This document shows, one piece after another, positions 1 through 8,809 of a stretch of 64,000 nt of DNA; positions within the stretch are counted from its first letter, which is position 1; every line of letters begins with the position of its first letter. The notes under the pieces are model-generated. The model searched no databases and was not told the DNA's origin. It worked only from the letters and a program-made list of their open reading frames with translations. This DNA comes from Secundilactobacillus yichangensis (GTDB lineage: Bacteria > Bacillota > Bacilli > Lactobacillales > Lactobacillaceae), in assembly GCF_016861565.1 (NCBI RefSeq), contig NZ_BOLK01000008.1:1-64000 (forward strand). The letters run 5' to 3'. The position numbers and the translations under genes are program-made.

Positions 1-420
1 CTTAAAAATTCTCCAAAACGATTACGCACGAGAGAGAGTCGTGTTTGTCATAAAATTGCTAAACCATGATACTGTGAAAATTGAATCATTGTTCCCATGC
101 TGATTATTGACCCCCAATAACCAACGCAACGAGATTGACTATAGCACCGGCGTTTAGGGAATACAATAGCCAGCAAACTCCTGTTAGGTATATGTAACCG
201 TTTTCAGATAAATTCTGTAATATTTGGTTTTTCGGTGCTTAAGGTTGACTTAACAGCCTTCTGCGATGATACATAAACTCATTTTGCAAAAATGAAAACA
301 GTTTCAATTACATTTTAAATTATTTTAAATAAAACTGTATTTTTTAAAATTACTAAAAATAGTGTTCATTTCTTAGACATATATAGATAAGTGTTCCATT
401 TGGTATGCACTGCTGATCTC
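1..420. other. AT-rich intergenic region, no gene seen
   Basis: I find no convincing reading frame with a ribosome binding site here. The stretch around 280-390 is very AT-rich (runs of ttttaaa), as expected of an upstream or regulatory region of a neighbour outside the window. It ends at the terminator of the first S-layer gene. Confidence 0.5.
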
Positions 421-433
421 AAAAATGGCAAAA

Positions 434-462
434 GAAAAACGCCACCCGAAGGCGACGTTTTA
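434..462 (-). terminator. Rho-independent terminator of first S-layer gene
   Basis: GC-rich hairpin with arms GCC/GGC and AACG/CGTT around a TTCGGGT-type loop, followed on the minus strand by a T-rich run. It lies 19 bases past the stop codon. Confidence 0.7.
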
Positions 463-480
463 TCAATCAATCTTCAAATA

Positions 481-1713
481 TTAGTAAGCAACAACTTTGT
501 AAGTTGCACGAACGTTAATGGTTGCGCCATTATCGCTGGCAGTAGTTGGGGTGTCAGATGCACTGACGAACCGGTAGCTAGAACCAGAGTTGCTGATCAA
601 GTCAGTCAAGTTGGCGTCGGCAAGGATGTTTTGAACATCTTGTGCGGAAATAGTTTCACCGGCCTTAACTTGGAAGGCAGCCTTGGCACCTGAAGCATCC
701 AAAGCCTTTTGGTCGTTATCCTTCAGTGTAATAGCATTGTTGTTACCATCAACAAGGACAACTTTGATTGCCTTAGTCGTGTTAGTATCAGCAGCCTTAA
801 CGTAGTAGACGATTGTGTCGCCGTTCTTAGCAATTGCGGCGTTATCCTTGTTAGCTAAGGAAGCTGAACCGCCGTTATTGTTGTCGTAAGGGACGTAACC
901 TGAAGGCACACCGTTAACGATGCTGTTCAAGTTAGAAGTGGTCGTTACGTTGGTGTATGAGGCGCTCTTATCAAATGGAACGGAACCAGTACCGACTTCT
1001 TTGCCAGTAGCCTTATCAACGTAGCTGATCTTTACTGAGTTGCCTTGCGGTGCTTGAACACCTAGGTTGTAAACCCAGCCAGTGATCGATGGGTTCTGAT
1101 CATCCTTAACTTGGTAGTATACCCAGCCTTCACGGGTCTTAGTTTCTGCACCCGTAATGGTAAAGGTGTCAGTAGACTTAAAGCCAGTTACTTTAGAAGC
1201 CTTGTACTGCGTGTACTTAGGGTTGTTCCAAAGGGTCCACTTTGATGGGTTAGTCAACGTGTAACCAGTTGTGGTTGCAGGCATGCTAGCAGTCTTAGTG
1301 GTTTGTGCAGCTGCGATACCACCACCGAATTGGGTAGTGCTTCTGCCGCCGTAGATCCAGCCACGGTATTTGCCATCAAATGAAACGATCTTGTAGTAAA
1401 CAGAACCACGGTTAGTCGTCACAATTGCGTATGCACGGAAGTAATCGTTAGAACTGTTTGAGTTAGCTAATCTTCCCATAGTTGACTTAGAAGCAACCAC
1501 ACGGGCACCTCTAGAAGTCCCTACTTTAGTATATAAAGCGTGGGTACCGTTAGGAACCACGTTACGAGATTCTGGTGCCGTGGTGAAGTAAGACGTCTTA
1601 GTGACGTAAGCGCCAGATTTGGCACTAGCAGTCGTGCTAGCTAAGCCGGCTGCACCAAGCATGGAAACAGCAGCTAAACCAACATATAGCGATTTTTTCA
1701 AACTAGATTTCAT
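481..1713 (-). CDS. S-layer protein precursor (L. brevis SlpA type), copy 1
   Basis: A 410-residue secreted protein. It begins MKSSLKKSLYVGLAAVSM and has a signal peptide of about 31 residues ending in ASA. Residues ~35-140 carry the pattern SRNV...ALYTK.GT..GA..VAS, NRGSVYYKIVSFDGKYRGW and GGRSTTQF, which is the hallmark of the N-terminal cell-wall-binding half of L. brevis SlpA as I recall it. The C-terminal half (~200-410) is Thr/Asn/Asp-rich and should form the self-assembling lattice domain. It is the shortest and most diverged of three paralogues in this cluster; its N-domain is closer to SlpA of L. brevis than to the other two copies. The start is set by AGGAGTG 11 bases upstream of the ATG at 1713. 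It has its own terminator and appears monocistronic. Confidence 0.9.
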   Translation of the reverse strand: MKSSLKKSLYVGLAAVSMLGAAGLASTTASAKSGAYVTKTSYFTTAPESRNVVPNGTHALYTKVGTSRGARVVASKSTMGRLANSNSSNDYFRAYAIVTTNRGSVYYKIVSFDGKYRGWIYGGRSTTQFGGGIAAAQTTKTASMPATTTGYTLTNPSKWTLWNNPKYTQYKASKVTGFKSTDTFTITGAETKTREGWVYYQVKDDQNPSITGWVYNLGVQAPQGNSVKISYVDKATGKEVGTGSVPFDKSASYTNVTTTSNLNSIVNGVPSGYVPYDNNNGGSASLANKDNAAIAKNGDTIVYYVKAADTNTTKAIKVVLVDGNNNAITLKDNDQKALDASGAKAAFQVKAGETISAQDVQNILADANLTDLISNSGSSYRFVSASDTPTTASDNGATINVRATYKVVAY

Positions 1714-1773
1714 TATAAAAATACACTCCTTTTTGGCCGAAGCCGAATGCTAATCCCCCGATTAGCTACATCC

Positions 1774-1803
1774 ATTGTAGCACCGGGCATGCTTAATCAA
1801 AAT
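1774..1803 (-). promoter_or_regulatory. Candidate promoter of S-layer copy 1
   Basis: On the minus strand a TACAAT (-10, 1774-1779) is preceded by a TTTTGA/TTGATT element about 15-17 bases upstream. The transcript would have a ~60-base leader containing a small hairpin (ctaatc/gattag). Confidence 0.4.
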
Positions 1804-1846
1804 CTAATTTAGAAAGACTTAAGTAATTTGAAATATCCGTAACATA

Positions 1847-1879
1847 AAATGAGACGTGCTTTTACAGCGCGTCTCATTT
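1847..1879 (-). terminator. Terminator of coiled-coil gene
   Basis: Arms ATGAGACG and CGTCTCAT around a TGTAAAAG-containing loop, with a following T-rich run on the minus strand, 7 bases past the stop at 1886. Confidence 0.75.
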
Positions 1880-1885
1880 ACTCAA

Positions 1886-3772
1886 TTATTTAGCGTCTGC
1901 AAAGGGAATCCCCAAGGTAACAGGCAGATTGTGCGGATCCAATAAACTAATGTTCAAAGGCTGATTCAATTGTCGAATTAATTTCATCTCAGTCTCATAA
2001 TTGTCAACCAGATACTGCTGTTGCGGTAAGTTGATCGCCCATGACTTAAAGTCAGCGTTATCAACAGCTGGGTCAGTCACCAGCGCAATCGAGTTACCCT
2101 GCATGAGACTCAGCATACGCCGATACTGCTCGTTTTCAATGGAGCCCACCAAGAAACCGGACTTGTTGAAGTTATTCTTAACCCACCATTCAGTAAAGTC
2201 AGCAATCGTGTCGAAAGCCTCAACCTGCATCCCAACAGCGTTCAGCAATTCCACTTGGCTGAGCTTGTCATCTTCATAATGAACGTTCAGTACACCAAGG
2301 CCACTTTGACTGTAATATTCATCGCGATTTTTGGTGCCGTCATCGTTGAAGAAGCGGTTAGAGGTTAGTTGACCTTCGGTGGTTAATTGGCTGCTCTCTG
2401 CCAGTTTGTCGTCCTTATAAGAATCAACAACTGCCACATTCTCGCTTGATGGATAATAACGTACTTTAAGCGTCCAGCCATTCTCTAACGTCATCGTCCG
2501 CTCAGTATGGTCATCATTCCACTCATCGCTCACCGCGTTATCAGGCAACTGGTATTTGGCACCTAACTGCCCTTGATGCTGCAAACTATATAGGGGATTA
2601 TAAACCGAAACAACGCCACCTTTAACCTGTAAATCATTGGTCCAAGTAGCAATCTGGTTGGTCAAGTTTAACTTGAACTGACTAGTATACAGCCCAACTC
2701 GTTCAATACCGCGATTCATCATCACTTTAACGACTAACTTCATCTGTTCATACTGATCATCGGTCAGATTATCCATATCTAAGATAATTTCAGAATCACT
2801 GTTTAATACCAAACCTTTAACGGGAACTGGTACACCCATCCATTTGTTGATGTCAGTGTTAACCTCAGCCAATTCTGAATTTTTCTTATCCAATTCACCT
2901 TGAAGTTCATTCAACTGGGCTTGGTTCTGATTCATCTTCTGAGTCAACGAATTAAGTTCCTTCGACAATTCTTCGTCATCAGAAGCAACTTTATTTTGAA
3001 CTTCTTCTAATTGTTCATTAACATCGCTGAGTTCTTTTTGATCAGCTGTTAACTTATCACGAACCACTTGCAGTTGATCCTTCAATCCCTGCTGTTTTTT
3101 ATCTACAGCCTGAATGGTTGCTGCATTATCATCACGTTCAGCTTTATTACTCTTAATGTCATCACGATATTGATCAGCTAGCGTGACGATAACAGCCGGA
3201 TCCTTTTCACTTTTGAACTTAGCAGAAATATCCGTTTCAGCTTGGATCAGTTGTTGCTGTTTATTATTCAAGCCAGTAAGTTCTGCATTAATCTCTTTCA
3301 CTTGGTCGATTAAGCCACCAGCTTTATCCTGATTTTCTTTGATTCGGCTATTTAATTCGGCTTGTTTTTTAACGAAAGGAGCCGCTGCTTCCTCGCTAGC
3401 CTCTTCCATTTTATTTTGAATATCAGTAATCTGGCTGCCACTATCATCAGCCTGCTTCTGCGCATCGGAAATTTCCTGATTGAGCTTATCAATTACTGTC
3501 TGAATTTCCTTTTGATGATCAAACAGTAGATCCTGCAAAGTTTCTCGACGAATATTATACTGCTGCGCAATTTCAGTCAGATTCTGCTTAGCAGTTAACA
3601 CAGAAGTCACTACTGAAGGATTACTTTCAGTTATATTTGAAACGTTTTCCTGTTTGTCACTTTGATTGTTAAGATTTCCACTTTGTGTAATTTCTTCTTT
3701 TTCAGCATTTTTTTCATTTGTTTTATCGGATTCTTGATTTGAATTTCCTCGAAATAAATCTCGTAAGCCCAT
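1886..3772 (-). CDS. Large cytoplasmic coiled-coil protein inside the S-layer cluster
   Basis: A 628-residue acidic protein with no signal peptide or membrane segment. Residues ~1-60 are a low-complexity Asn/Gln/Glu/Lys region, ~60-310 a long heptad-rich coiled coil (repeated KLNQEISDAQKQ, QLNELQGELDKK types), and ~315-628 a globular part. The globular part has patterns such as FFNDDGTKNRDEYY, then HYEDD and WWVKNNF. From memory this resembles the N-terminal glycosyltransferase-like module of GtfB/TagE-type proteins, so a role in glycosylating or controlling surface proteins is possible; that is inference. The start is supported by CCAGGAGGTACAAC before ATG 3772. It has its own terminator and sits between S-layer copies 1 and 2. 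Confidence 0.8.
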   Translation of the reverse strand: MGLRDLFRGNSNQESDKTNEKNAEKEEITQSGNLNNQSDKQENVSNITESNPSVVTSVLTAKQNLTEIAQQYNIRRETLQDLLFDHQKEIQTVIDKLNQEISDAQKQADDSGSQITDIQNKMEEASEEAAAPFVKKQAELNSRIKENQDKAGGLIDQVKEINAELTGLNNKQQQLIQAETDISAKFKSEKDPAVIVTLADQYRDDIKSNKAERDDNAATIQAVDKKQQGLKDQLQVVRDKLTADQKELSDVNEQLEEVQNKVASDDEELSKELNSLTQKMNQNQAQLNELQGELDKKNSELAEVNTDINKWMGVPVPVKGLVLNSDSEIILDMDNLTDDQYEQMKLVVKVMMNRGIERVGLYTSQFKLNLTNQIATWTNDLQVKGGVVSVYNPLYSLQHQGQLGAKYQLPDNAVSDEWNDDHTERTMTLENGWTLKVRYYPSSENVAVVDSYKDDKLAESSQLTTEGQLTSNRFFNDDGTKNRDEYYSQSGLGVLNVHYEDDKLSQVELLNAVGMQVEAFDTIADFTEWWVKNNFNKSGFLVGSIENEQYRRMLSLMQGNSIALVTDPAVDNADFKSWAINLPQQQYLVDNYETEMKLIRQLNQPLNISLLDPHNLPVTLGIPFADAK

Positions 3773-3863
3773 TGTTGTACCTCCTGGTAAATCAAATTAT
3801 CTATATTTTACCATTGATAAGGACAGATTAGTTACTTTCCTCTTAAGTCACATCGATGGAGGT

Positions 3864-3900
3864 CAAAAAAAGATCTACCCACAAAAGTGAATAGACCTTT
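3864..3900 (-). terminator. Terminator of S-layer copy 2
   Basis: Arms AAAGGTCTATTCAC and TGGGTAGATCTTT with a TTTTG loop and a run of T on the minus strand. Confidence 0.8.
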
Positions 3901-3930
3901 AATCTTAATAACTAAAATCAATTAGATTAA

Positions 3931-5328
3931 TTAGTTTAAGAAATTAGAGTTAGCTTGTTCGGCTGGAGTAGTTGAAGGTAAGCTATCAACTGCTGCACCC
4001 TTTACAAGAACTAACTTAATAGTATCACCGTACTTCACACCACTGTTTGCACTAGCAGTTGCAGATGCATTTACAGTATATGTGTCATACTGGTTATTTG
4101 AGTTCTTTGTAGCTGAGTAAAGAACTTGGCCGTTAAATAACCCAGCGATGTTAGTTAAATCAGTACCAGAAAGGACTTGGTTAGCATTACCAGTCAATGC
4201 TTGTTGCTGTGTTGGAGTTAAGGCCAACTTGTTGCTGGTTGATGTCGTGAATGGTTGTACAACACTCGTAGTGCCACTAGTCGTACCTTCATATAATGAA
4301 ACCTTTGAAGTAGCAGCTTTATTTACAGTAACGTAGACAGTACCACCAAACTTAGCGTTTGTTAATGCTGAACTAAGATCTGCAGTTGCAGTGTAGCCAC
4401 TTGGTACGCCAGCTTTAGCGAAGTCACTCAAGCTTTGACCAGCATTGTTCTTTTGAGTGGTGTATGAGTTACCAGACTTGGTATCAGAACCACCGTAAAC
4501 GAATGTCTTGTCAGCACCTGAAATAGCGTTGTTATTAGATGCGTCAAGGTAAGTGATCTTGATACTGTTATCTGCAGTGGCAGCAGGATCAGCCTTTGGG
4601 TTAGAAACGTTTGAAGCCTTTACCCAAGCACCGTTAAGATCAGTAGTCTTAGCACCGTTAGCTAAAGTAGCACTTGCGATTTGGTACCAAGTTTCGCCTT
4701 CACGTGAAGTAGTGGCTGCTTTGTTAAAGGTAAGTGTAGCACCCTTGTAGGTATCAGTTGAAGAGATGATTGAGCCAGTACCATTTGCTCTAGCACGGCC
4801 AAGTTTGTATTGTGACCAAGCTGGTACTTTGTAGAACAAGGTGTTCGAAGTAGCACTAGTGTCTGCAGTTAAAGTGTAAGTTGCTGTTGCTGAAGGAGCA
4901 GTAGCGTCTTTAGTAGTAGCGTATGAAGTTACACCACCAGCAAAGGTACTAGTACTCTTACCACCGTAAACATATCCACGGTAGTGGCCGTCGAATGAAA
5001 CAACCTTGAAGTAAACTGAACCGCGGTTAGTAGTCTTAACACCGTAAGCACGGAAGTTAGATGAACCGTTGGTTGATGCGTTAAGCTTCTTTGCAGTTGT
5101 TGTAGTAGCAACAAGCTTAGCACCCTTAACAGTACCTGGCTTAGTGTAAATAGCGTTGGCACCGGTTAAGTTAACGTTACGTGAAGTAGAAGGTGCAGTT
5201 AAAGTGCTGTATGCACTGGCTGTAGCATATGTCTTAGCAGAAGCGTTAGCGCTTGTTGTACCTGCAACGGCAGCAAATGAAACTGCAGCTAAGCCCAAAT
5301 AAAGAGACTTCTTTAAACTAGATTTCAT
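3931..5328 (-). CDS. S-layer protein precursor (L. brevis SlpA type), copy 2
   Basis: A 465-residue secreted S-layer subunit. The signal peptide starts MKSSLKKSLYLGLAAVSF and ends at ...ANASA (about 30 residues). The N-terminal domain has SRNVNLTGANAIYTKPGTV, NFRAYGVKTTNRGSVYFK and VVSFDGHYRGYVYGGKS. The C-terminal part is rich in Ser/Thr/Asn. I chose the ATG at 5328 because AAAGGGG lies about 11 bases upstream; the longer frame to 5355 adds nine residues (MFCKGDNLF) that would spoil the signal peptide. Signal peptide and first ~150 residues are nearly identical to copy 3, while the C-terminal domains differ. This suggests duplication followed by diversification of the exposed part, or recombination. 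Confidence 0.92.
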   Translation of the reverse strand: MKSSLKKSLYLGLAAVSFAAVAGTTSANASAKTYATASAYSTLTAPSTSRNVNLTGANAIYTKPGTVKGAKLVATTTTAKKLNASTNGSSNFRAYGVKTTNRGSVYFKVVSFDGHYRGYVYGGKSTSTFAGGVTSYATTKDATAPSATATYTLTADTSATSNTLFYKVPAWSQYKLGRARANGTGSIISSTDTYKGATLTFNKAATTSREGETWYQIASATLANGAKTTDLNGAWVKASNVSNPKADPAATADNSIKITYLDASNNNAISGADKTFVYGGSDTKSGNSYTTQKNNAGQSLSDFAKAGVPSGYTATADLSSALTNAKFGGTVYVTVNKAATSKVSLYEGTTSGTTSVVQPFTTSTSNKLALTPTQQQALTGNANQVLSGTDLTNIAGLFNGQVLYSATKNSNNQYDTYTVNASATASANSGVKYGDTIKLVLVKGAAVDSLPSTTPAEQANSNFLN

Positions 5329-5616
5329 AAATAAATTATCCCCTTTGCAAAACAAAATATGTTAAACACCAATATAAAGCCTTGACGCTATATACATATT
5401 AACACCATGCAGAAATGAGATACAGTTTGATGCTTAATCGTAACGCTATTGTTAAACACATGTATTAATTTTAGGAATTCTGAAATTTTTTAGTAAGATC
5501 AAAAAATAATGAGGATTCCACTTATATTTTAAGTAAACACTTTCAACCAAGCAAATCACTTAATTAAGAAACTATAATAACTGATCTTTTCCTATTTTTT
5601 AGTTGCTAACAAATTT

Positions 5617-6327
5617 TTAATCAAAAAAACATGATGCATCTAGGGTAGCTAAATCATTGCTGTTTAATTTGCAAGATGCAAGCTCTACCTTTGCTGGTAG
5701 TTTAATCATTCTTCCAGGTAAGTAACCTTCTGTTTTTTCAACTTCATAAACTATCCCAATTCTTAACTCATGTTGTGCTTGATATTTAATATCTTTAGTT
5801 GAATACATCACCTCTGCTAAAGCATTTACATTCCAGTTCTCCCGAAAGCTTTGATCGGCAGATGTTGAAATTTTATTATACTCATCTACGTATCGAATCT
5901 CCCTTACAAAAATATTACTGTGCTCAATTGGAAAAGAATGAGGCTCTGCATTAAAAGCAATAATCTGTGACATAAGATTATCCATATGCTTTTTTGAAAT
6001 AACAATAAACGGTCGCTTATTACCCTGAGATACTTCACTTTTTAATAGAGAATCAACCATATCATGATTTAATTTACCAGAACTGTCAAAATCAGTTTTC
6101 TGAATTTTCGTAAAACATGTGATGAATGCGGGCATATTAGACGAAAAATTACCTGCACGTCCTTCATCCCTATCGTTTATTAAGTCCTCTGCTTTTAATT
6201 CTTCATTACTTGTAAAATTATCTACATTTGCTAACCATAATTCCGATAAAGCAAAGTAATCATCAATATACTGTTCATCAATAAACTTTATAAAACCAAT
6301 ATCATTATTCATAATATCATCTTTCAT
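5617..6327 (-). CDS. Unknown protein, between S-layer genes
   Basis: About 236 residues from the ATG at 6327, which is preceded by AAAGGTG at good spacing; the longer frame to 6405 has no ribosome site. There is no signal peptide or membrane segment. The N-terminus reads IKFIDEQYIDDYFALSELWL, and a DRDEGRAGNF stretch follows near residue 50. This layout (a small element, then an acidic/Arg motif) resembles several uncharacterised cytoplasmic proteins, but I cannot name a family. The gene is visibly more AT-rich than the flanking S-layer genes, which fits acquisition by transfer. No partner gene is adjacent on the same strand. Confidence 0.7.
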   Translation of the reverse strand: MKDDIMNNDIGFIKFIDEQYIDDYFALSELWLANVDNFTSNEELKAEDLINDRDEGRAGNFSSNMPAFITCFTKIQKTDFDSSGKLNHDMVDSLLKSEVSQGNKRPFIVISKKHMDNLMSQIIAFNAEPHSFPIEHSNIFVREIRYVDEYNKISTSADQSFRENWNVNALAEVMYSTKDIKYQAQHELRIGIVYEVEKTEGYLPGRMIKLPAKVELASCKLNSNDLATLDASCFFD

Positions 6328-6432
6328 TACCAAACACCTTTCAGATTCAAAAGCAATATGCATAAATTCATAAAAAATTATCCGGATAACCGCACTGTAA
6401 TCCACTTGTGAAAAATACTGACTATGTATAAA

Positions 6433-6470
6433 AGAAACACGCCCGTAAGAATGCGAGCGTGTTTCTTAAA
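6433..6470 (-). terminator. Terminator of S-layer copy 3
   Basis: Arms AAACACGC and GCGTGTTT, followed on the minus strand by CTTTT. Confidence 0.7.
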
Positions 6471-6505
6471 ACTATTTTGTAATTAATAATATTTATTTCT
6501 AAATA

Positions 6506-7933
6506 TTAGTTAAATACTGATGAGGAGTTGGTAGTTGGAGTAGCAGCGTTACCTGTAACCTTGTATACACCAACACTAGCAGTCAAGTTTTGACCGTAGT
6601 TAGCTAAACGGTTGTCCAGAGCAAAGCTGTCAGAAGCACCCTTACCATACTTGAATACGTAGTAGTATTGTACACCCTTGTTATCAGTGTAAGTCTTAGT
6701 ACCCTTCAAGCCAGTAGTACCAAATGCAGTTTGAAGAGCTGTGTTGATCTTACCTAATTTTTCAGAGCCAATTTGACCATCGGTACCCTTCAATAAGTCA
6801 GCAAGTGTAGTTTGATCACCATTTGGTAATGAAACTTCACTAGCAGCAATTGATTGACCTAATGCGTAATCGCCTTGAGCGGTAGCACCAGCATCAAGAT
6901 AGCCTGCACGTAAAGCAACCTTTGATGCAGCGCCCTTTTGAACGTTGATAACGATAGTTGAACCATACTTAGCAGTATTAGTTAACAAATTGTTAGCATT
7001 GTTGTTACCAGTAACAACATAGCCAGCAGGAACGCTGCTATCAACGAATTTAGCTAAAGTTTCACCCTTAGCATCAAGATCGCCAGTAGGATTTACAGTA
7101 TCACCCTTACGAGTGGTATTAGTAGTAGTAGTGAAAGTAGCAGTACCTACGGCGTTAGCATTGCTGTCAACGTACTTAACGTAAATGCTGTTGTTATCGT
7201 TAGCTGGGTTAGCAAAGTTAGAAACAGCAGAAGCCTTTACCCATGCACCAACTAAGCCATTTGAAGTTGAACCGTTAACAGAAGCAATTTGGTACCAAAG
7301 GTCGCCTTCGCGAGAAGTGGTAACAGCCTTGTTAAAGGTGAACTTAGCAGACTTGTAAGCATCAGTAGAAGCTAATACCTTACCGTCAACCTTAGCACGG
7401 CCAACCTTGTAGTTAGTCCAAGCTGGTTCCTTGAAGAACAAAGTGTTAGCAGTTGTGCTAGTAGTACCTTGGTTCAAGTTGTAAACATCGGTTGACTTAG
7501 GAGCAGTAGCATCCTTAGTAGTAGCATAAGAAACTAAGCCACCAGCAAATGCACTGGTACTCTTACCACCGTAAACATATCCACGGTATTGGCCGTCGAA
7601 TGAAACAACCTTGTAGTAAACTGAGCCGCGGTCAGTAGTCTTAACACCGTAAGCACGGAAGTTAGCTGAACCGTTGGTTGACTTGTTAAGCTTTGCAGCA
7701 GTTGTTGTAGTAGCAACAAGCTTTGCACCCTTAACAGTACCTGGCTTAGTGTAAACAGCGTTAGTACCTGTTAAATTGACGTTACGTGATGCAGCTGGTG
7801 TAGTCAATGTGCTGTATGAACCAGCTTTTGCATATGACTTTGCAGATGCGTTAGCAGAAGTTGTGCCAGCAACAGCAACAAATGAAACTGCAGCTAAGCC
7901 CAAATAAAGAGACTTCTTTAAACTAGATTGCAT
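6506..7933 (-). CDS. S-layer protein precursor (L. brevis SlpA type), copy 3
   Basis: A 475-residue secreted S-layer subunit. It begins MQSSLKKSLYLGLAAVSF; the MQSSLKKSLYLGLAA form is the one I recall for L. brevis SlpA. The N-domain shares SRNVNLTGTNAVYTKPGT, NFRAYGVKTTDRGSVYYK and VVSFDGQYRGYVYGGKS with copy 2. The C-terminal domain (~240-475) is different from both other copies. ATG 7933 is preceded by TTTGGAGGAATTTCAC, an excellent ribosome site; the longer frame to 7972 is rejected. It has the clearest promoter of the three, so it may be the main lattice subunit. That is inference. Confidence 0.93.
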   Translation of the reverse strand: MQSSLKKSLYLGLAAVSFVAVAGTTSANASAKSYAKAGSYSTLTTPAASRNVNLTGTNAVYTKPGTVKGAKLVATTTTAAKLNKSTNGSANFRAYGVKTTDRGSVYYKVVSFDGQYRGYVYGGKSTSAFAGGLVSYATTKDATAPKSTDVYNLNQGTTSTTANTLFFKEPAWTNYKVGRAKVDGKVLASTDAYKSAKFTFNKAVTTSREGDLWYQIASVNGSTSNGLVGAWVKASAVSNFANPANDNNSIYVKYVDSNANAVGTATFTTTTNTTRKGDTVNPTGDLDAKGETLAKFVDSSVPAGYVVTGNNNANNLLTNTAKYGSTIVINVQKGAASKVALRAGYLDAGATAQGDYALGQSIAASEVSLPNGDQTTLADLLKGTDGQIGSEKLGKINTALQTAFGTTGLKGTKTYTDNKGVQYYYVFKYGKGASDSFALDNRLANYGQNLTASVGVYKVTGNAATPTTNSSSVFN

Positions 7934-7980
7934 GTGAAATTCCTCCAAACATATATTTATGTAACTCATCAAGCATAAAC

Positions 7981-8009
7981 AGTATACACAATATCCCGTT
8001 GAATGTTAA
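7981..8009 (-). promoter_or_regulatory. Strong promoter of S-layer copy 3
   Basis: Minus-strand TTAACA, exactly 17 bases, then TATACT preceded by TGTG. Leader of about 40 bases to the GGAGG site. Confidence 0.65.
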
Positions 8010-8405
8010 GTAAAAGATTACTGACATCAACAATTAAATAGTGCGCAGTCGTGCTTAACACTATAAAGCAGTCTAACGCATACTTCGGGGAGCTTCAAGA
8101 AAATTGCTTGAATTGTAGTGGGGTTGTAATATTTTCACAAAACTGAAAAATTAAGAAATTCCTATGTAATCCCATATAGGCTTGCTTTCAGCGAATAATA
8201 TCATTGTTATAACGTTATAGTTTGTAACAGCTAGATTACAAACAGATTTCGGTCAAAGTTCAAATATTGTCTAAATTAAAAACAAATTCGACGGACTTTT
8301 AATATAAAAAATAAAATTAAAAGTCCGGCAAATTTATTTATGACAACCATTTATTCCCGTTTATGGATTATTCAATTCTTAATTTTTGACCCGTTTCTTC
8401 TATAA
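8010..8405. other. Non-coding stretch upstream of S-layer copy 3
   Basis: No gene seen. It holds an AT-rich inverted repeat at about 8292-8331 (arms CGGACTTTTAAT / ATTAAAAGTCCG), perhaps a weak terminator on either strand. Confidence 0.4.
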
Positions 8406-8549
8406 TTAATTGTCCCGCATCCACACCGCATACTCTTTATTAAGCCTAGCAATGTGTTCATCCAGACTATTATCAGCTAGATAGTGGTTAATCGCCTGTG
8501 CGGTAATGTTCGGTACTTCCAAGTCAGCTGCTTTCTTCACTCTGATCCG
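8406..8549 (-). pseudogene. Fragment of a PLP-dependent aminotransferase (MocR/aminotransferase type)
   Basis: In the minus frame ending at the TAA at 8406-8408 the translation reads RVKKAADLEVPNITAQ, then YLADNSLDEHIARLN. This matches the pattern K..ADL....T.QAI..YL....D.HIARL..Y that follows the PLP lysine in class I aminotransferases and MocR-type regulators. An in-frame stop lies just upstream, and no start or other domain is present, so only ~47 codons of a ~400-codon gene remain. Identification is from memory of the motif. Confidence 0.45.
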
Positions 8550-8809
8550 TGTTCATACTGTCGTCTTCTAGTTCGACTTTTTTAATAGGTAGGTTCGTAC
8601 ATATCAAACGACGATAATGCGCCCACATAGGTTGGTACTTCAACAACCATTGATTAAAACGCTGTTCTTTACTGCATCGACTTAATGGTATACTCTTTAT
8701 TAGTACTAGTATCATTCAAGTTACTCACTTTTAGATGAAAGTAATTCACCCGTGTTGTTAGTTTGATACATATGAACTTTGATTTCAATAATATGGAGGT
8801 TTCCTGTTC

